Shown here piece after piece: positions 11,676 through 22,222 of a stretch of 64,000 nt of DNA. Source of the stretch: Ascaphus truei. Its lineage: Eukaryota > Chordata > Amphibia > Anura > Ascaphidae. A program made the translations under genes and the position numbers. The stretch is taken from assembly GCA_036426205.1 (NCBI GenBank), contig WSYH01000265.1, forward strand, positions 62,001 through 126,000, read 5' to 3'. Below the pieces are notes generated by a model. It was not told where the DNA came from and did no database searches. It saw only the letters and a program-made list of their open reading frames with translations. Within the stretch, counting starts at the first letter, position 1, and each line of letters opens with the position of its first letter.

Positions 11676-11685
11676 TATGCAGAGC
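11676..11685 (+). other. Putative self-primed primer binding site
   Basis: TATGCAGAGC begins two bases after the LTR end and contains the gag start codon (11677-11679). There is therefore no separate leader for a tRNA primer site. It pairs perfectly with 11190-11199 inside the LTR. Confidence 0.7.
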
Positions 11686-12612
11686 CCATCAGACCCAGAC
11701 CCCCCTGAGGTGGAAGATACCCTAACCACTATCTCCAAACACTTTACCTTTTTGGACAACCAGATTACCGCTCTTAACCAACAGGTTGCTACCTTAACCT
11801 CTCAGATTCCCCAGCTTAATGTCTCCACTTCCGTTATCCCTCCCACTGTCTCCCGTGAAGGAACAGGTTCTTCGGAGTTGCGTATCCCAATGCCCAGTAA
11901 ATATGCGGGGGACCCGCTAGGATGCCATGGGTTTTTAAATCAGTGCGAGATACAATTCGAACTGTCACCCTCTCGCTTCCCCACGGTTCGTACCAAGGTC
12001 GCTTATGTTTTTTCCCTACTCACCGGGGACGCCCTGGCCTGAGCTTCACCAATCTGGGAGCTGAAACCTGAACTCACTTACAACTTCCCTAACTTTAAAA
12101 GGGAATTTCGTTTAGTTTTTGACACCCCTGGACGTAGTGATATGGCTGCTTCCTCCTTGTTCCACATATCGCAGGGTCGCAGATCAGTGGCACGTTACAC
12201 TCTGGAGTTCCGGACTATCGCGGCTGACACTGATTGGAACGATGGGGCACTTTCCGCGGCTTTCTGGCAGGGACTTTCAGAATCCTTAAAGGATGAGCTG
12301 GCGGCTCTTGAGAGGACATCCTCACTGGAGGCCCTAATCGCTTTGTGTATCAGAGTGGATCAAAGACTTCCTGAGAGGCGGGCTGAACGTCAACGTCCTC
12401 GTACTTCTGTTTCCATGTCTTCTAATTCCAGGTCTCCTGCTCTTGTTCTACCAGTATTGGATGCTCCGGAACCCATGCAACTGGGCAGTCATCAACTTCC
12501 TTCTATGGAGCGACTACGGCGGAGAAACAAGGGCCTGTGCTTCTATTGTGGATCCCCTGGGCACATCCTGCCGCTTTGTCGCTTGAGGCCGGGAAACGCC
12601 ACCGCCCAGTGA
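11677..12612 (+). pseudogene. Sushi-type gag (capsid, zinc knuckle) with one stop
   Basis: Gag forms the capsid and packages element RNA. The frame starts MQSPSDPDPP and has a coiled-coil-like N-terminus (about residues 15-45). The PMPSKYAGDPLGCHGFLNQC block near residue 75 is typical of the Tf1/sushi group that gave rise to mammalian PEG10 and the RTL genes. It ends with a CCHC-type knuckle, CFYCGSPGHILPLC, near 12537-12580. A single in-frame TGA at 12040-12042 (LLTGDALA*ASPIW) is the only break over 312 codons. The gag stop lies inside the first stem of the predicted frameshift pseudoknot. The family assignment is firm; calling it a pseudogene rests on that one stop. Confidence 0.88.
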
Positions 12613-12655
12613 GGTATGAGGGAATCTCACTGGGTACCATCTCTTCTTTTCCCTC
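12591..12655 (+). promoter_or_regulatory. -1 ribosomal frameshift signal at gag-pol junction
   Basis: GGGAAAC at 12591-12597 lies in the correct phase for gag (G GGA AAC), so a -1 slip enters the pol frame. Seven bases later, CCCAGTGAG (12605-12613) can pair with CTCACTGGG (12626-12634), a perfect 9-bp stem. Its 12-nt loop contains GAGGGAA (12618-12624), which can pair with TTCCCTC at 12649-12655, giving an H-type pseudoknot. PEG10, a domesticated sushi-type gene, uses the same GGGAAAC heptamer followed by a pseudoknot. Confidence 0.8.
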
Positions 12656-13152
12656 TCCCGCACAGGGTCTTCCCAAACGCATCTTACTGCCTGTCCTCCT
12701 TAAGTATGCCAGCATCCAAACTCCCGCTCTGGCTTTCCTCGATTCTGGGTCTGGAGGGAATTTCATAAATCAGGCTTTTGCTATCCAGCACAACATTCCA
12801 CTCTGGGAGAAGGCCTTTCCGGTCGGATTGGAGGCTATCGATGGTCGACCTCTGCAGCCAGCCTTTATTTCCTTGGAGACACTTCCCATTGAACTTTCTA
12901 TGAATGATGGACATTTAGAACTCATTTATTTTGATGTCATCCATTCCCCTTCGGTTCAAATCATCCTGGGCTTACCATGGCTGCAACTACACAATCCCAT
13001 CATTGATTGGACTGCCGAGTTCCCCGTTCAATGGAGATCCTCCCAGGTGGAATTATCTTCTCCGTCCGCTGCGGTATTGGCCGTCTTTGAAACCTTTCCC
13101 CTACAAGACGTCACCCATTCCGGACGTCTATTCGGAGTTCCTTGATGTCTTC
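12597..13152 (+). pseudogene. Sushi-type pol, protease block (first copy)
   Basis: Entered by -1 shift from gag, this frame encodes a retropepsin-like aspartic protease. The active-site DSG is in FLDSGSGGNF near 12740-12765, followed by VQIILGLPWLQLHNP and DWTAEF. Near 13100 the frame is broken: the frame ending DVTHSGRLFGVP stops at 13145, whereas the adjacent frame reads DVYSEFLDVF, the normal entry to the RT. The sequence then jumps at about 13152 into a second copy of protease sequence. This is the only protease copy here that includes the DSG motif. Confidence 0.82.
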
Positions 13153-13321
13153 AGAGGGAATTTCATAAATCAGGCTTTTACTATCCAGCACAAAATTCCA
13201 CTCTGGGAGAAGGCCTTTCCGGTCGGATTGGAGGCTATCGATGGTCGACCCCTGCAGCCAGCTTTTATTTACTTGGAGACACTTCCAATTGAACTTTCTA
13301 TGAATGCTGGACATTTAGAAC
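13153..13321 (+). repeat. Partial duplicate of protease segment
   Basis: Bases 13153-13321 repeat 12757-12920 almost exactly (GGGAATTTCATAAATCAGGC onward). The copy starts just after the DSG codons and stops abruptly at GHLEQ, where unrelated sequence begins. Together with 14346 onward, it gives the segment WEKAFPVGLEAIDG three times. Confidence 0.85.
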
Positions 13322-14345
13322 AAGGGTGGGAGGAGCTAGAGTTTGCCTGTCAGCAATAGACTCGCAGTGACTGCAGAGGTGCGCAGTTTGTCAGACCTGT
13401 TGGTTGTGTACTGGAACGCAGCCCAACGGGGGGGAGAGACGCAGAAGCACCAAACCAGCTGAGATAAGCAGTGAGAGAGCATACATCAACCGGAGCAGTT
13501 ACAGGAGTAACATCGCAAGCTGCGGACGGCAGTCTCGTGTCAGTTTAAATCGCATGTATTCATGTGAGTACATGTGAGTGATTTTACATTTGTTTTAGGC
13601 TTGTTTTAGCCGTGCTGTTTAGGCTTGTTGAAGCCGTTTTTTATTAAATTTGTGATCACCTTTTGCAATTGTCCATTCTCCTTCTCTGGGGGTCCGTGTG
13701 TTTTGGGAGAATCTGGAATCACGGAGTTTCAAGAGTTAAAGGAAGTACCCAGGGGATTCGTGGCACAGGTGGACTCTGAAGGGATTAAAGCACAGATTGT
13801 CTCCACTGTATCCTGAAAGAGACACTCCTGTAAGTAGACTCAGTCTACATTGGGAACGTTATGTAAGGGGAAACAACTAGAAATCAGTAGTACCGCGCAA
13901 TGGTGTGCCCCTTTTATCATTTCCAGGTTAATTGGGAGGCTGCAGCATGAAGAAAACCACAGACATCAACTTCAAGTTTTGGACTCTGGGAGATTTTCAA
14001 AAGACTGATTTTGTTTCTTATGGACACAGTGTTATTCTAAGCGCCAGGTATCATTTTTCCATCATTGTATCATTATATGCAGGTTTGAGATCATTTGCAT
14101 TGTGGGAAGCCTTTGGCAGCTTTGGCCTCTTGTTATCACAACTGGTTTTTATTGTTTAATATTGCACATTGTTTAATATTGCACATTGTTTAATATTGCA
14201 CATTGTTTAATATTGCACATTGTTTAATATTGCACATTGTTTAATATTGCACATTGTTTAATATTGCACATTGTTTGTTTCACGTGTAAGTCACACATTA
14301 TAGGTTAAGCGCTATAGTCAGGGTTAATTCAAATTATCACATCAT
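13322..14345. other. Non-gypsy insertion inside pol, with 17-bp minisatellite
   Basis: About 1 kb of unrelated sequence interrupts the protease. No transposon protein or clear termini were recognised. Bases 14151-14273 hold about seven copies of a 17-bp unit, TTGTTTAATATTGCACA. The flanks overlap in protease coordinates: about 120 bp of the same segment is present on both sides, far more than a target-site duplication. Recombination between gypsy copies explains this better than simple insertion. Confidence 0.6.
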
Positions 14346-16118
14346 CCACTCTGGGAGAAGGCCTTTCCAGTCGGATTGGAGGCTATCGATGGTCTACCCC
14401 TGCAGCCAGCTTTTATTTCCTTGGAGACACTTCCTATTGAACTTTCTATGAATGATGGACATTTAGAACTAATTTCTTTTGATGTCATCCATTCCCCTTC
14501 GGTTTAAATCATCCTGGGCTTACCATGGCTGCAACTCCACAATCCCATTCTCGATTGGACTGCCGAGTTCCCCATTCAATGGAGATCCTCCAAGGTGGAA
14601 TCGTCTTCTCCGTCCACTGCGGTATTGGCCGTCTTGGAAACCTGTCCCCCGCAAGACGCCACTCTACCGGACATCTATTCGGAGTTCCTGGATGTCTTCA
14701 GTAAGGCCAAATCCGAAGAGCTTCCCCCTCATAGCCGTTTCGACTGCCCGATTGACTTAATTCCGGGTGCTCCTTTTCCTAAAGCCAGGTCATATCCATT
14801 ATCTATGCCTGAGACAGAGGCCATGTCTGAGTATATCACAGAAAACCTTCAAAAGGGCTTCAGCCGGAAATCCTCTTCTCCCGCCAGAGCAGGATTCTTT
14901 TTTGTATAGAAGAAAGATGGGACGCTGCGCCCGTGCATCGATTTCCGTGGCCTAAACAAGATTACCATAAAAAATCGCTATCCTTTGCCTCTTACTCCGG
15001 AGCTCTTCGATAGGCTGCAAGGCGCGACGATTTTCTCTAAACTTGATCTACGGGGGACTTATAACCTGATTCGCATCCACAGTGGAGACGAGTGGAAGAC
15101 CGCATTCAACATGCGCAGCAATCACTATGAGTACCTGGTGATGCCATTTGGGTTGTACAATGCCCCTGCAGTCTTCCAAGACTTTATGAATGAGTTTTTT
15201 CGTGATCTATTGAATTCTTTTGTGATTATCTACTTGGATGATATCCTTATTTTTTCCAAAACCCTCGAAGAACCCATTCTCCATACCAAGATGGTGCTCT
15301 CTCGTTTATGGGCCAACAAGCTCTACGCCAAGATGGAGAAGTGTGTCTTTCACCAATCTTCAACTACCTTCCTGGGATACATTGTCTCGGATCAAGGGTT
15401 CACCGTGGATCCGGAGAAGCTCAATTCTGTACTCGAATGGCCACAACCTATCAGTTTAAAGGCGATTCAGTGTTTCCTCGGTTTTGCAAATTATTATAGG
15501 AAATTTATTACTGGTTTTTCCACCTTGGTAGCACCCATTATGGCCCTTACCAAAAAAGGGGCCGATCCTTCCTCTTGGCCATTGGAGGCCAGCCGGGCCT
15601 TTGAGTCTCTTAAAAAAGCCTTTGTCTCGGCTCCCATTCTGCGACACCCCGTCCCCACCCTCCCCTTTACCTTGGAAGTTGATGCCTCTGATGGGGGAGC
15701 CGGTGCGGTTCTCTCTCAAAGAATCACCCCCGAAGATAAACTACACCCCTGTTGGTTTTTTTCTAAAAAAAATTCTTCAGCAGAAAGAAATTACGACGTG
15801 GGGAATAGGGAGTTGTTGGCCATCAAGATGGCATTACAAGAATGGAGACATCTTCTAGAAGGAACCAAGGAACCCATTCTGTTCCTGACAGACCACAAAA
15901 ATCTTTCTTACATTGAAGGTGCTCGTTGCCTAGGGCCCCGTCAAGCTCGTTGGGCGTTGTTCTTCTCAAGGTTTAACTTTATCATCTCTTATATTCCTGG
16001 GACAAAGAATATCAAAGCGGATGCGTTGTCCCGTCAGTTTATCACTGAGGAGAGGTCACAGGAAGTCCCGGAGAGTATTCTGTCCCCCCCAATTGTTTAT
16101 CTCTGCCACCTCCTTTGA
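14346..16118 (+). pseudogene. Sushi-type pol: protease remainder, reverse transcriptase, RNase H
   Basis: The sequence resumes at LWEKAFPVGLEAIDG without DSG, passes DIYSEFLDVFSKAKSEELPP, then the RT. Motifs in order: CIDFRGLNKIT near 14930, FSKLDLRG near 15035, FGLYNAPAVFQ near 15150, YLDD at about 15231, LGYIVSDQG near 15375. RNase H follows with LEVDASDGGAGAVLSQ near 15675 and LTDHKNLSY near 15885. Breaks: TAA inside the second protease block near 14506, a TAG after FFFV near 14908, and the stop at 16116-16118. From 14985 to 16118 the frame is open for 377 codons. The set and order match Ty3/gypsy chromoviruses. Confidence 0.92.
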
Positions 16119-17510
16119 GATTCTGGATATGATTTTGGAGTCTCAAGCACAGGTCCCCGAAGGGCTAGAAGTACCTGATGGTCGTCTTTACGCAGCCCCA
16201 CGTTTTCATCTCAAAATTCTTTAATGGGGTCACTCCTCCAGATCTGCCGGCCATCCCGGGTTTAAGAAGACTACGGATCTGATTAGGCGAACCTTCTGGT
16301 GGCCCAATATGATTAAGGACATTAAAGCATTCACCTCCTCTTGCCCAGTCTGCGCACAAAATAAATCTGTCCGTCAAAAGCCCTCTGGTCTTCTACAGCC
16401 TCTCCCGGTTCCTGACCGACCTTGGAGTCACATTGCCATGGACTTCATCGTGGATCTTCCCCATCTAATGGTATGACTACTATTCTTGTAATTGTTGACA
16501 GATTCTCCAAGCAAGCTCATTTTGTTCCCCTCAAGGGTATACCCAATTCTAGTACTTTGGCGGATATCTTTGTAAAATAAATTTTCCATATTCATGGCGT
16601 CCCGTGGTCCATTGTCCCGGATCGTGGTACCCAATTTGTTTCTAAATTCTGGCGGCCATTTTCCCAGAGGTTGGGCATTACCCTTCTTTTTTCCTCAGGC
16701 TACCACCCCCAAACGAATGGGCAAACTGAACGCATGAACCAGTCGCTTGAACAGTATTTGCATTGTTTTTCTTCCGATTCTCAGGATAATTGGGCAGAGT
16801 TACTTCCTTGGGCAGAATTTGCGATTAACTCTCTAAAAAACGAGTCCACTCAATCACCGTTTTTTGTAAACTACAGATTTCATCCTACCCGTCTCCCCAT
16901 GCATTCTCCCAGGTCCGGAGTTCCTGCAGCAGATGTTAGGGTATCCACCCTACAGGGGTCATGGAGGAAGACTCAAACAGTTTTACAACAGTCCGTGCTA
17001 AGACAGAAAAGACAAGCAGATAGGCTTCGTCATGAGGCCCATAAGTTCGTACCTGGAGATAAGGTCTGGCTTACTTCTAAAAAAATCAAACTGAAGGCCC
17101 CAACCCCTAAACTGTCTCCCAGGTTTCTTGGTCCTTTCTCTATTCTGTGACAAATTAATCCTGTGGCCTATCAGCTTTGCTTGCATCCTTCCATGAAAAT
17201 GTCACCCGTCTTCCATGTCTCACTGTTGAAACCGTTTATCCAAGGCAAACGCTTCGCTCATCCTTCTCTTCGGCCTCCTCCCACCATTGTACCAGGACAA
17301 CAGGAGCTCGAAATCCAGTCCATCAAAGACTCTCGCATCTCCAGGGGCAAGTTCCAATTTTTGGTTCACTGGAAGGGATACGGACCTCAGGATCGTTCTT
17401 GGGTCTCGCATGTAGATCTTCACGCCCCAGCTCTACACAAACGATTCCACCAAAAATTTCCCCTCAGACCTTGGATGGTTCGTCCAGAGTCCGACCCTCG
17501 AGGGGGGGGT
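16119..17510 (+). pseudogene. Sushi-type integrase with C-terminal chromodomain
   Basis: Integrase inserts the element cDNA. The HHCC zinc-binding segment is visible (GHSSRSAGHPG then CPVCAQNK, 16228-16360). The catalytic core has MDFIVDLP near 16440, PDRGTQFVSKFW near 16620 and GYHPQTNGQTERMNQ near 16700. The GPF/Y-like FLGPFSIL ends at a TGA near 17148. Downstream a chromodomain-like block (IKDSRISRGKFQF, VHWKGYGPQDRSWV) spans about 17315-17460; this module targets many chromoviruses to chromatin. Several stops and small shifts (for example TAA near 16221, a one-base shift near 16465 and TAA near 16577) show it is dead. A G-rich run ending GGGGGGGGTAC at 17510 is the likely polypurine tract. 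Confidence 0.9.
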
Positions 17511-17512
17511 AC

Positions 17513-17666
17513 TGTAATTATCCACGCTGCGGGTACACCCGCTTCCAGCGCCTCCTTACCTTTGCTCCGTGCCACCCAAGCTCCCCGGCAGCATGCCTCA
17601 CTCCGTGCGGTCCCCTCCACAGCTGCTGCCACACTTCCGGGTCGCGCGCATCACCCCTATGGGCGG
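17513..17666 (+). mobile_element. 3' LTR fragment, truncated
   Basis: Begins TGTAATTATCC directly after the polypurine run and matches the first 155 bp of the 5' LTR with roughly 20 differences. It stops abruptly where L1 sequence starts, so no 3' target-site duplication can be checked. The divergence from the 5' LTR suggests an old insertion. Confidence 0.85.
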
Positions 17667-18200
17667 ATTCAGGGTATATCAAATGCGACGCATAAATTGA
17701 TCGCGCACTTTGCAACAGCCACGAGATGCGAGATCGCAGAATTATGGAAGCAACAGGAAGTACCAATCATCCCCAAAATTAGAAACAGGATTTGGCATGT
17801 CTGCCGGATGGAACAATTGACGAGTCTGGTTAATGACACCGGCGAAATCTTTCTAAAAGTCTGGACGCCATGGCTGGCACAGACAGATATCCCAGGGGTA
17901 AATACCACAGCAATATTCCAATGATAGTAGCAAATGCGTTCTCCTTTGATGGCAAAGAGACCCTACACCACATAGCGACGGACCGGTATGCATAAAACAG
18001 ACAACAGCCCCGACCACACAAAGAGTAGAGAAAAGCACAGGCGGAAACCCTCCTGGGACAACGATGGAACAGGGTACCACAGGAACCCAAGACGGATCCA
18101 AAAGTCTCAGCGAACGGCACCATCGCTCCCCCTCACACAATGGTTCCTCCTACCCCCCCTCCCCTTCCCCCCAGGCCCTATGTCATGTATGTCTGGTGTG
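17667..18200 (+). pseudogene. L1 3' end fragment: ORF2 C-terminus and 3' UTR
   Basis: Bases 17690-17924 encode the last 80 residues of an L1 ORF2 (HKLIAHFATATRCEIAELWK, IRNRIWHVCRMEQLTSLVND) ending with a stop at 17922-17924. The peptide is closely related to the end of the minus-strand ORF2 at 1286. The following 270 bp are the probable 3' UTR, ending in a C-rich stretch near 18170. It is severely 5'-truncated and replaces the rest of the gypsy 3' LTR. Confidence 0.85.
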
Positions 18201-19078
18201 TCGCGTCTAACGTGTTAGGTAATGAGAAAACGAAACCAGACAGCTCACAGTCCAACTTCTCTTGGCATCCCTACATCAACCTCTAATACCCTAGGTTATA
18301 TTTCCTGCAGAACCTTAGACCAATGGTGGAACCTACGGTAGGACATAGAAGCGCACACACACCCCAAAATCATGATGTAGTATCTTTATTTTAATATGAC
18401 AATTCACTGAGAAGTTATACACTTGTATGAAAGCACCTCAAGTTGTATCCTCCATGGTGGAAGTGGTGTCCAGGATGACTCCACGATGGTTAACTGTCTC
18501 AGCGTTTGCATCCTGAGCGGCCTCCCTGAACTCCAGTGTTAACAGCGGCAAGTGGAGCTAGTGGCAGTGAACTTCGGATATGGTGACATCCCTTTCTGTC
18601 AACCTGTAGGGTACTCATTACATCCTCTACACCAGCATTAACCCTCAGTGTCCTAGACAGATTCATACCGGCTCCTTAATAATATTGTATTAACAATGTG
18701 TACCTTATTTTATGTTGGTTACAACACTATCAAATGTTGTAGTCATATAAGAATTTTTAAGCACCTGTGGACTCTGAGAGGACCACTATAAAAGTGAAAG
18801 GGTTAAATTCCAAAATGTTAATATTAACTATTTTATGACATAGCACTCAAGAGCCACATTTGTTTTATTTAACTCCCACGTTGTCTGGGGATCATGATCC
18901 CTGTGAAACTGTCTGGTCTCCTGTGCCAGTGATAACCAAGGTAATAGAGTGGATGACAATACTTCAGAATTCACAAGGATAAATCACACATTTCAATGCT
19001 TTCTCAGTGTCAAGATAATTCACAAATCAAAAATGGCAGCCACTAAACTCCATTGAGGGGCTTTGTATACCTTTACAT
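18201..19078. other. Unannotated intergenic sequence
   Basis: AT-rich, without a convincing frame, tandem repeat or terminus. Confidence 0.5.
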
Positions 19079-19200
19079 CAGGGGTGGGGAACGTGCGGCC
19101 CGCGGGCCGCATAAGGCCCGCAAAATGATTTGGTCCGGCCCCCCGTGCAGCCCTGCCCTTTATATTTAAAAAAAAAAAAATATTAAAAAAAATTAAAAAT
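19079..19200 (+). mobile_element. hAT-like terminus (left end)
   Basis: CAGGGGTGGGGAAC at 19079 followed by GC-rich palindromic GCGGCCCGCGGGCCGC matches the termini of Charlie/Tip100-like hAT elements. The partner end is not identified nearby; an A-rich run ends the clear similarity near 19195. Confidence 0.55.
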
Positions 19201-20934
19201 GGCAGCGATTCAGCATGCACAGATCAGAGGTCCCACAGGGCAAGCACGGTGTCCGGTCTGATGCTTGTGAGCCCGCTCCCCCCCCCTCTTCCCAACTTCC
19301 GACTGAGGGCGGGGAAGCCCCAACCCAGCATCCACCGCGCTGTGCTGACCTGCGCACTACCAGAGGACAGCCAGTGCGGGGTTTACAGTGAGAAGTGCGG
19401 CTCTGCACTGGCTGTCAGCTCAACCCGAGAAGCCCAAACCACTGCAGGCTCTGCTGGAGGGGAGAGGAAGGGGGAGGAGAGGAAGGGCGTGACGGCAAAC
19501 AAGCTGAGGAACTTCCTTCTGGGACAGCATGCTTTAGGTAGGAAGAGCTGTACCTTATCAATAGTCATTCTGGCCACACCTCCCTGTTTATGGGAGAGAA
19601 TCCCAGTCTTAGCTAAATTTATGTATATGTGTGTGTGTATATATATGTGTGTGTGTGTGTGTGTTCCTCTCTCCTCCCTCTCTCCCCTCCTTTCTCCTCC
19701 CTCTCCCCCACATATATGTAATATTTATTCAAACGTTGGCCTTAAAATGTACTGGTCAACGTGTCAATTTATTTTGATAGGAAAATCTGAGGGATGTCTT
19801 CATATGTTATTGTCTTCTCTGGCTTAACACCCATTGCTTTTGTTAGGAGCTAGGAAAGGAATCAAAGCGATATGAGAAAATAGCGCTACCATGACTTGGC
19901 GGTTTGTACAGAATTTACAGTAGCAGCCATATATAAGAAGCCCCACCAAAAATAATTTTACATGAAAACTGACAGCTAAGTTTATGATTAAGATAAAATA
20001 GAAATATGTTGTTTAGTTTCTGAAAGTAAACTATTGTAAAGGTTCAACATAGCAGCAAAACCCAGCAATGTTCTGGCTTCAGGAAAAACCCAATGACCAA
20101 AACAACATGCTGGGGGGGAAAAAAGTCAACAATATACCTGTATTTCAAATAGTTTACAACTAGTCTTATCACAAAAGAGATTAGGTAAAGATCGTAAAAA
20201 GACCCCCCCCAAAGCATTCGGTTACTATAGCGACATTACACGTCTACCATTATTTCAAAATACATCGCCTTTTCTGATTTAAAGAGAAACACTTCAATCA
20301 CATATTTAACCAATTAAACATGCCACTGAAATCTTTGGTCCTAGGAGGGACCGACCCTTGAAATGTCTTGTGGCTTTGAAATGAGCAATAAATAAAAGCT
20401 CAGCGTTTGCTTCTTCTTTTTAGCATGTTTCAGCTGGACTGTGGGAACAGACCAGTGAGCAGGAGGTGACCTGCCCCGGACAAAGAGGGAACGCATTTTC
20501 ATTCTGTATATCTCTTCTTTTTTTTGCAAGATTTGTGCGCCTCATTTCGGATTCCAGGGAATATCTCCGCACACCAGGCGCGGGTATTATTACTTGACAG
20601 CGCTCATGGTCCAGTGGAGCTTTTGAGTGTCAGCCCTGCGTTCAAACAAGTGGAGACCCCCCAGGGCTACAAGTTTGAAGCATTTAGCAACACAGTATTT
20701 TATTGTTGGCGTCAACAAGGGATTTCAGCGCGGCTTTGGAAATGGAAATCGTTAACTGTAGATACCTAGGGGTCTCAACACGGGGGATGTTCTGAAATTA
20801 GTAGAAACACTGCAACCTTAGCACACACTTATTCATTTTTGTTTATGTGATGTATACAATATAAATATATATATATAACATCACATTTTCAGTTATGGTG
20901 GGTGAAAAAGGCAACAAGAAGCCTCCACCGTATA
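19201..20934. other. Unannotated; short TG/TA microsatellite at 19620-19665
   Basis: Bases 19620-19665 are a mixed (TG)n/(TA)n tract followed by a CT-rich stretch to 19710. Bases 19250-19500 are GC-richer but show no conserved protein pattern. Nothing else stands out. Confidence 0.5.
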
Positions 20935-21066
20935 GCATATAGCAAATACAATTGCACATTTGCATGTCATTTCCCAGAATCCCTTGCTGCGGTGGAAACA
21001 CTATATGCTGGTGATAATGGTGAAAGGCGGAGTTGCAGACCGGTCTAAGACATGTGAATGTGCTCA
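20935..21066 (+). repeat. Interspersed repeat family R3, copy 1
   Basis: Contains CATTTCCCAGAATCCCTTGC and, about 75 bp on, GTTGCAGACCGGTCTAAGAC. The same two blocks occur inverted at 26476-26580, and the first block in the same orientation at 59655-59750. Family unknown; probably a non-autonomous DNA transposon or SINE. Confidence 0.65.
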
Positions 21067-21085
21067 CAAGTGATCTTTTTATTTG

Positions 21086-21087
<2 letters not shown>

Positions 21088-21119
<32 letters not shown>
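21088..21119. repeat. (TA)n microsatellite
   Basis: About 15 TA units. A second (TA)n tract lies at 22148-22200. Confidence 0.9.
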
Positions 21120-21123
<4 letters not shown>

Positions 21124-22146
21124 GAAAAAAGAAAAAAAGGGAACCCGTTTAGGAGCACTCAGGTGTACGAAATAACAAATAGCATTTTATTAATTGACAC
21201 AATGTAAAGTGAAAAACAGTACAAGATTAAAAACACTTAATAAAGGCTAGGACCCCTGTCACGGGTACTACCCATAGAAACACTTAGGCAAAACTAAGGA
21301 ATAACTAGACAATATATATCCTAATTATATAACAATGGATAGTGACTAATGGACACAGCGATGGACCAGGTTAGTCAAAACAGGTTATCAGGTTAACACG
21401 CACCTATACCGTGCATAGAATATATTGCGTCCCAAGCAACAAGAAAGTGACAAGTCAAAGTATAAATGACAATCTCAAGCCAACAAAAATTCTGCTACAA
21501 CATGCAGATAAATGAACCAAAACCAACAGCAAATAATGAATCTCTGAAGGAAATAGGTAACCTGATTTGAGTGAGTCACTATGTGTTTAGGACAGATAAG
21601 TATGTAAATACACAGTGTTCTGCCCTAGCCTCCTCACCACTCCAAGTTTAAGTCCTTTGACGAAACGCGTAGGAGTGGGGGTGGTAGGCAGGACCCCTGG
21701 ATGATGTTCACGTAACTATGCTACCCAACACGGCTGCAATTTATTTTTCTGGACTCTGACTCTCCATTTACATCTTAGACACAGACAACATACAGTACAC
21801 AGGTTAACTTATTAGGAGTTCATCATTAGGCTGTATCCTATACATGCTATTTACATACTTATCTGTCCTAAACACCTAAACACCTAAACACTCATATTTC
21901 CATTGAAATATGTTATTAACATATTTTATTAATATTTTTTCTATTTTTTATATATTTTTTCTTTATGCATATTTCATATTAAAGTCATTCATTTGTTATA
22001 TATGTTTTATCTTATAGTAACATAGGTTCTATTTTATATTTACCCCCCTTGGCCACCCCATAGGTTGTTTTAACACAGTAGCTAACCTACTCACAGTTAG
22101 GCAGGTTGTTGTATTAGGCGCTCCTTTATATCTCTGTTTTGTTCTG

Positions 22147-22181
<35 letters not shown>

Positions 22182-22222
22182 TATATGTATATATATATTA
22201 AAACAACTGTAAATATTACTGT
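21120..22222 (+). other. Upstream region of PLE, possible pseudo-LTR
   Basis: No protein frame. It holds a hammerhead-like hairpin (21637-21678), AT-rich sequence and a TA tract just before the PLE reverse transcriptase. PLEs often carry pseudo-LTRs around the coding region; the boundary cannot be fixed here. Confidence 0.4.
21637..21678 (+). ncRNA. Degenerate hammerhead-like motif
   Basis: CCACTCC (21637-21643) pairs with GGAGTGG (21672-21678). Between them the GAAAC and GCGTA blocks of a PLE hammerhead are present (21662-21671), but CTGATGA is not. It looks like an inactivated copy of the ribozyme common in PLE pseudo-LTRs. Confidence 0.4.
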
